A DNA stretch of 29,527 bases from Chara braunii (lineage: Eukaryota > Streptophyta > Charophyceae > Charales > Characeae): contig BFEA01000315.1 in NCBI GenBank assembly GCA_003427395.1, forward strand, positions 1,422,813-1,452,339. The letters are read 5' to 3'. Position 1 is the stretch's first letter, and each line of letters begins with the position of its first letter. Below, in pieces: positions 27,500 through 29,527 of the stretch. A model generated the notes under the pieces. The model searched no databases. It worked only from the letters and a program-made list of their open reading frames with translations, and was not told the DNA's origin. The translations under genes and the position numbers were made by a program.

Positions 27500-29127
27500 C
27501 TCTCGTCAATACTCTAGTTTTGTTGTGCCCTAAATTACACCTGCACCCGGTCCCACAGGGCCTCGGTCCAGGATCACAAAACTATGTCAATGCCCAAACA
27601 ACTGGCAGCCAAATTGAGCATGCACATACTTCAAGTTTGGGGGGTATGCCTATAATTTGATCATTCTGTTAGCTGGGCATAATCGCAATTTTTCGGTACC
27701 AACCTTGGCCCATCTCGGTCCCCTGCATGGACGTAATTTCGAATCCATTTCTGGGGTATAAACATCAAGTTGGGCAGTGGGACTCTGAAGGTTACAAATG
27801 CAATTTCGCCCATTTTTGTGTAGGCCCTCATTCTTTCTTTCTTTTTTCCTCCCGACAAACTTGAGATGTCATCATCGAACTGACCGGCCCCAGACAATTC
27901 ATAATGATTTTATTATGTTCATCTGATACGGGGCCTCGTTGCACTACCCTTGAAACTTGAAGTGTCGAGAGTGTGGCATGGCTGCATGAATTCTTGTCAT
28001 GCGCGGGATGCCTAAAACCTATTCGAGAGTTGTCATACTCACTCTCGAAAAATGTCGAGTGTGAGAGTCATGGTTGCACTAGCTAAGTTAAGAAAGACAC
28101 TCTTGATATTTTTTTTCAAGTATTGTCATAGGTCACTTGCGAGTGTCACTGCGTCACTCCTGACGATTCAAGAGTGTCAACCGGCAAGTTCATTTTTTTA
28201 AAGGGAGGTCTATGTAGGACTCTACGCGCTCGATTGCTTTTCGAGAGTTCACCTGGAGTCTGGGTGGACAAATCTTCGTAGATGTGTCACGTAGTGCTTA
28301 TGTTTTTTTGTTTTTTGTCCCTCTCCCCCCCCCAAGTTTTGTGTCTCGTGGTGCTTCCTAACCTTGAAGAGTTGAAGAGTTTGGCGTAAGTGCAGCCACA
28401 AGTGCAGTGTGGGCATTTCAAAAGTCTGACAAATTAGGAATTACGGTTGAACTTTTTCAGGAGTCTAGTGTTGTGCAGCGAGGCCCATGAGCCCGATTCA
28501 GGCTCAAGTATGTATTTCAACAGTTCATGGGTGTACCAAGTGACGACATACTCATACTGCAACCCCAAATGCGCAAAATATGCGGATTTGGGAAGGGTTG
28601 ATTTGAGGTTTTGGGCATGGCTCCGACCGCATTGCTATACCTTTTGAGATGGGATAAGGCCCTAGCTGTCTCGAGCAATTGCGATTTGGTACTTTGCTGG
28701 TCACATGGCACCATCCACAAATTGTGCAAAAACTTTCATGAACGAATTTTCACAAATTCTCGAAGAAAATGCAAAAAAAATTGTAGCCCTAAGGCTGCGG
28801 TATAGTGGGCTTCGGCGTCTGTGTCAAGGTGTCACATTTTTAGCGGCGGCCGACCAGGACGCAAAGTGGGTTCTTAAGGGGGGGCGGGGGCAATTGGGCG
28901 ACCGGTCCTTGGCGGAATTTCGGACTACCTACAGCTAACTCTGGTAGAACCGAGACTTTGAAAAAAGGAAGGACCGGTCCTCCGGTGGAGCAGACCCCAG
29001 AAAGAAGTCAGGGCATGTGAACTGCAAAAGTGCCTTCAGGCCCATCTTCTCAAAACAGGGAGGTCAGGGACAACGAAAGAGACATTTTCCAAAGGCAACT
29101 TTGACGATTTTGTGTGCTCCGAGGAAT
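27500..29127. other. Gene-free stretch
   Basis: No coding or RNA gene recognised in 1.6 kb. The part around 27960-28180 repeats GAGTGT and CTCGA words in both orientations (for example CACTCTCG near 28040 and CGAGTGTGAGAG near 28057). A 12-bp palindrome, AGGACCGGTCCT, occurs near 28970. A 78-codon minus-strand frame at 27661-27897 has no recognisable motif. Confidence 0.4.
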
Positions 29128-29460
29128 CCGCAGAAAAACCTAAAATTTTGAGAATCCACAGATGAGGTCGTGTTCTTTCCAGGAAAAATATCAGAACATT
29201 TTCAAAAAATCATTTAGACCACGAAATAATCACCGTGCCAATTGGACACATTTTCCATTTTTGCCACTTAGCCATGTGTGGGCCGACTAAAAGAGTACTC
29301 CAAGTCCAGTGAGTTATCACGTTCAGAAGAATGTGTGAAAAAACCTGAAAATTTGAATTCTTGTAGATTTTGTTATGCTCTTTCCAGGAAAAATGCTAAA
29401 TAAATTTTTAAAAATCATTCCAATTGTGAAATAGATCGCAACCGCAATTTGACCCATATT
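29128..29460. repeat. Diverged ~204-bp tandem duplication
   Basis: The stretch from about 29135 (AAAAACCTAAAATTTTGA...) is repeated from about 29339 (AAAAACCTGAAAATTTGA...). Shared phrases in the same order are GTTCTTTCCAGGAAAAAT/GCTCTTTCCAGGAAAAAT, AAAAATCATT, GAAATA and GACACATTTTCCA/GACCCATATTTCAA. Confidence 0.75.
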
Positions 29461-29475
29461 TCAATTGCCATTCAG

Positions 29476-29476
<1 letters not shown>

Positions 29477-29527
<51 letters not shown>
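29477..29527. repeat. (CT)n microsatellite at window end
   Basis: About 25 CT units running off the right edge. Confidence 0.98.

Noticed and set aside
27661-27897. 78-codon minus-strand frame
   Set aside because: No motif, no neighbours, ordinary composition; likely chance.
25982-27897. CCGGCCCCAGACAATT present at about 25982 and 27882 as possible element ends
   Set aside because: Only about 16 bp with unrelated flanks; not enough to define a boundary.

Overview
The window looks like repeat-dominated nuclear DNA of a green-lineage eukaryote. The reasons are plant-L1-like non-LTR retrotransposons with a C-terminal zinc-binding (zf-RVT) module, a Penelope-like retroelement with its GIY-YIG nuclease upstream of the reverse transcriptase, and a fragment matching the plant form of the U2 snRNA 5' end. 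A charophyte alga such as Chara would fit, but the sequence alone does not prove the species. I recognise no intact host protein gene and no intact RNA gene. Ambiguous bases (single n at 2459, 2556, 2598, 3464 and 11632; eight n at 12069-12076) mark an imperfect assembly.

Left third (1-9.4 kb): two LINE 3' portions, copy A on minus (1-1140) and copy B on plus (1919-3743), flank a 780-bp island dense in TGTCGAAA/TTTCGACA and GTGTGGCGAG words. Copy B ends in a 25-A tail. Five bases beyond it lies a reversed U2 snRNA 5' fragment, and about 185 bp further a U6 snRNA 3' fragment. Then come a palindromic element with a tandem core (4538-4948), a SINE-like dimer (5019-5330), three poly(A)-only insertions with target-site duplications, a TIR-like element (6371-6586), LINE copy C on minus (6710-8165), and a 234-bp tandem repeat (8693-9355).

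Middle (9.4-18.1 kb): a gene-free stretch with short duplications, then LINE copy D (plus, poly(A) at 12521-12551) apparently nested in LINE copy E (minus). Next is LINE copy F (minus, about 18088 down to 13268), the most complete element: AP-endonuclease, reverse transcriptase, zf-RVT, structured 3' UTR and poly(A).

Right third: 18.1-22.7 kb is AT-rich with palindromes and tandem repeats. From 27.08 down to 22.87 kb lies a degenerate Penelope-like element on minus, read in the order coiled coil, SAP-like, GIY-YIG, Cys motif, RT. The end holds a 29-C run, a diverged ~204-bp duplication and a (CT)n tract.

The common thread is retrotransposition. A 26-bp word containing a 6-bp-stem hairpin occurs ten times, mostly in LINE 3' UTRs, with paired changes that keep the stem. 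A second 3'-terminal hairpin is shared between LINE copy F and the SINE-like dimer, which suggests a LINE/SINE partnership. All protein-coding copies are broken by stops and frameshifts.
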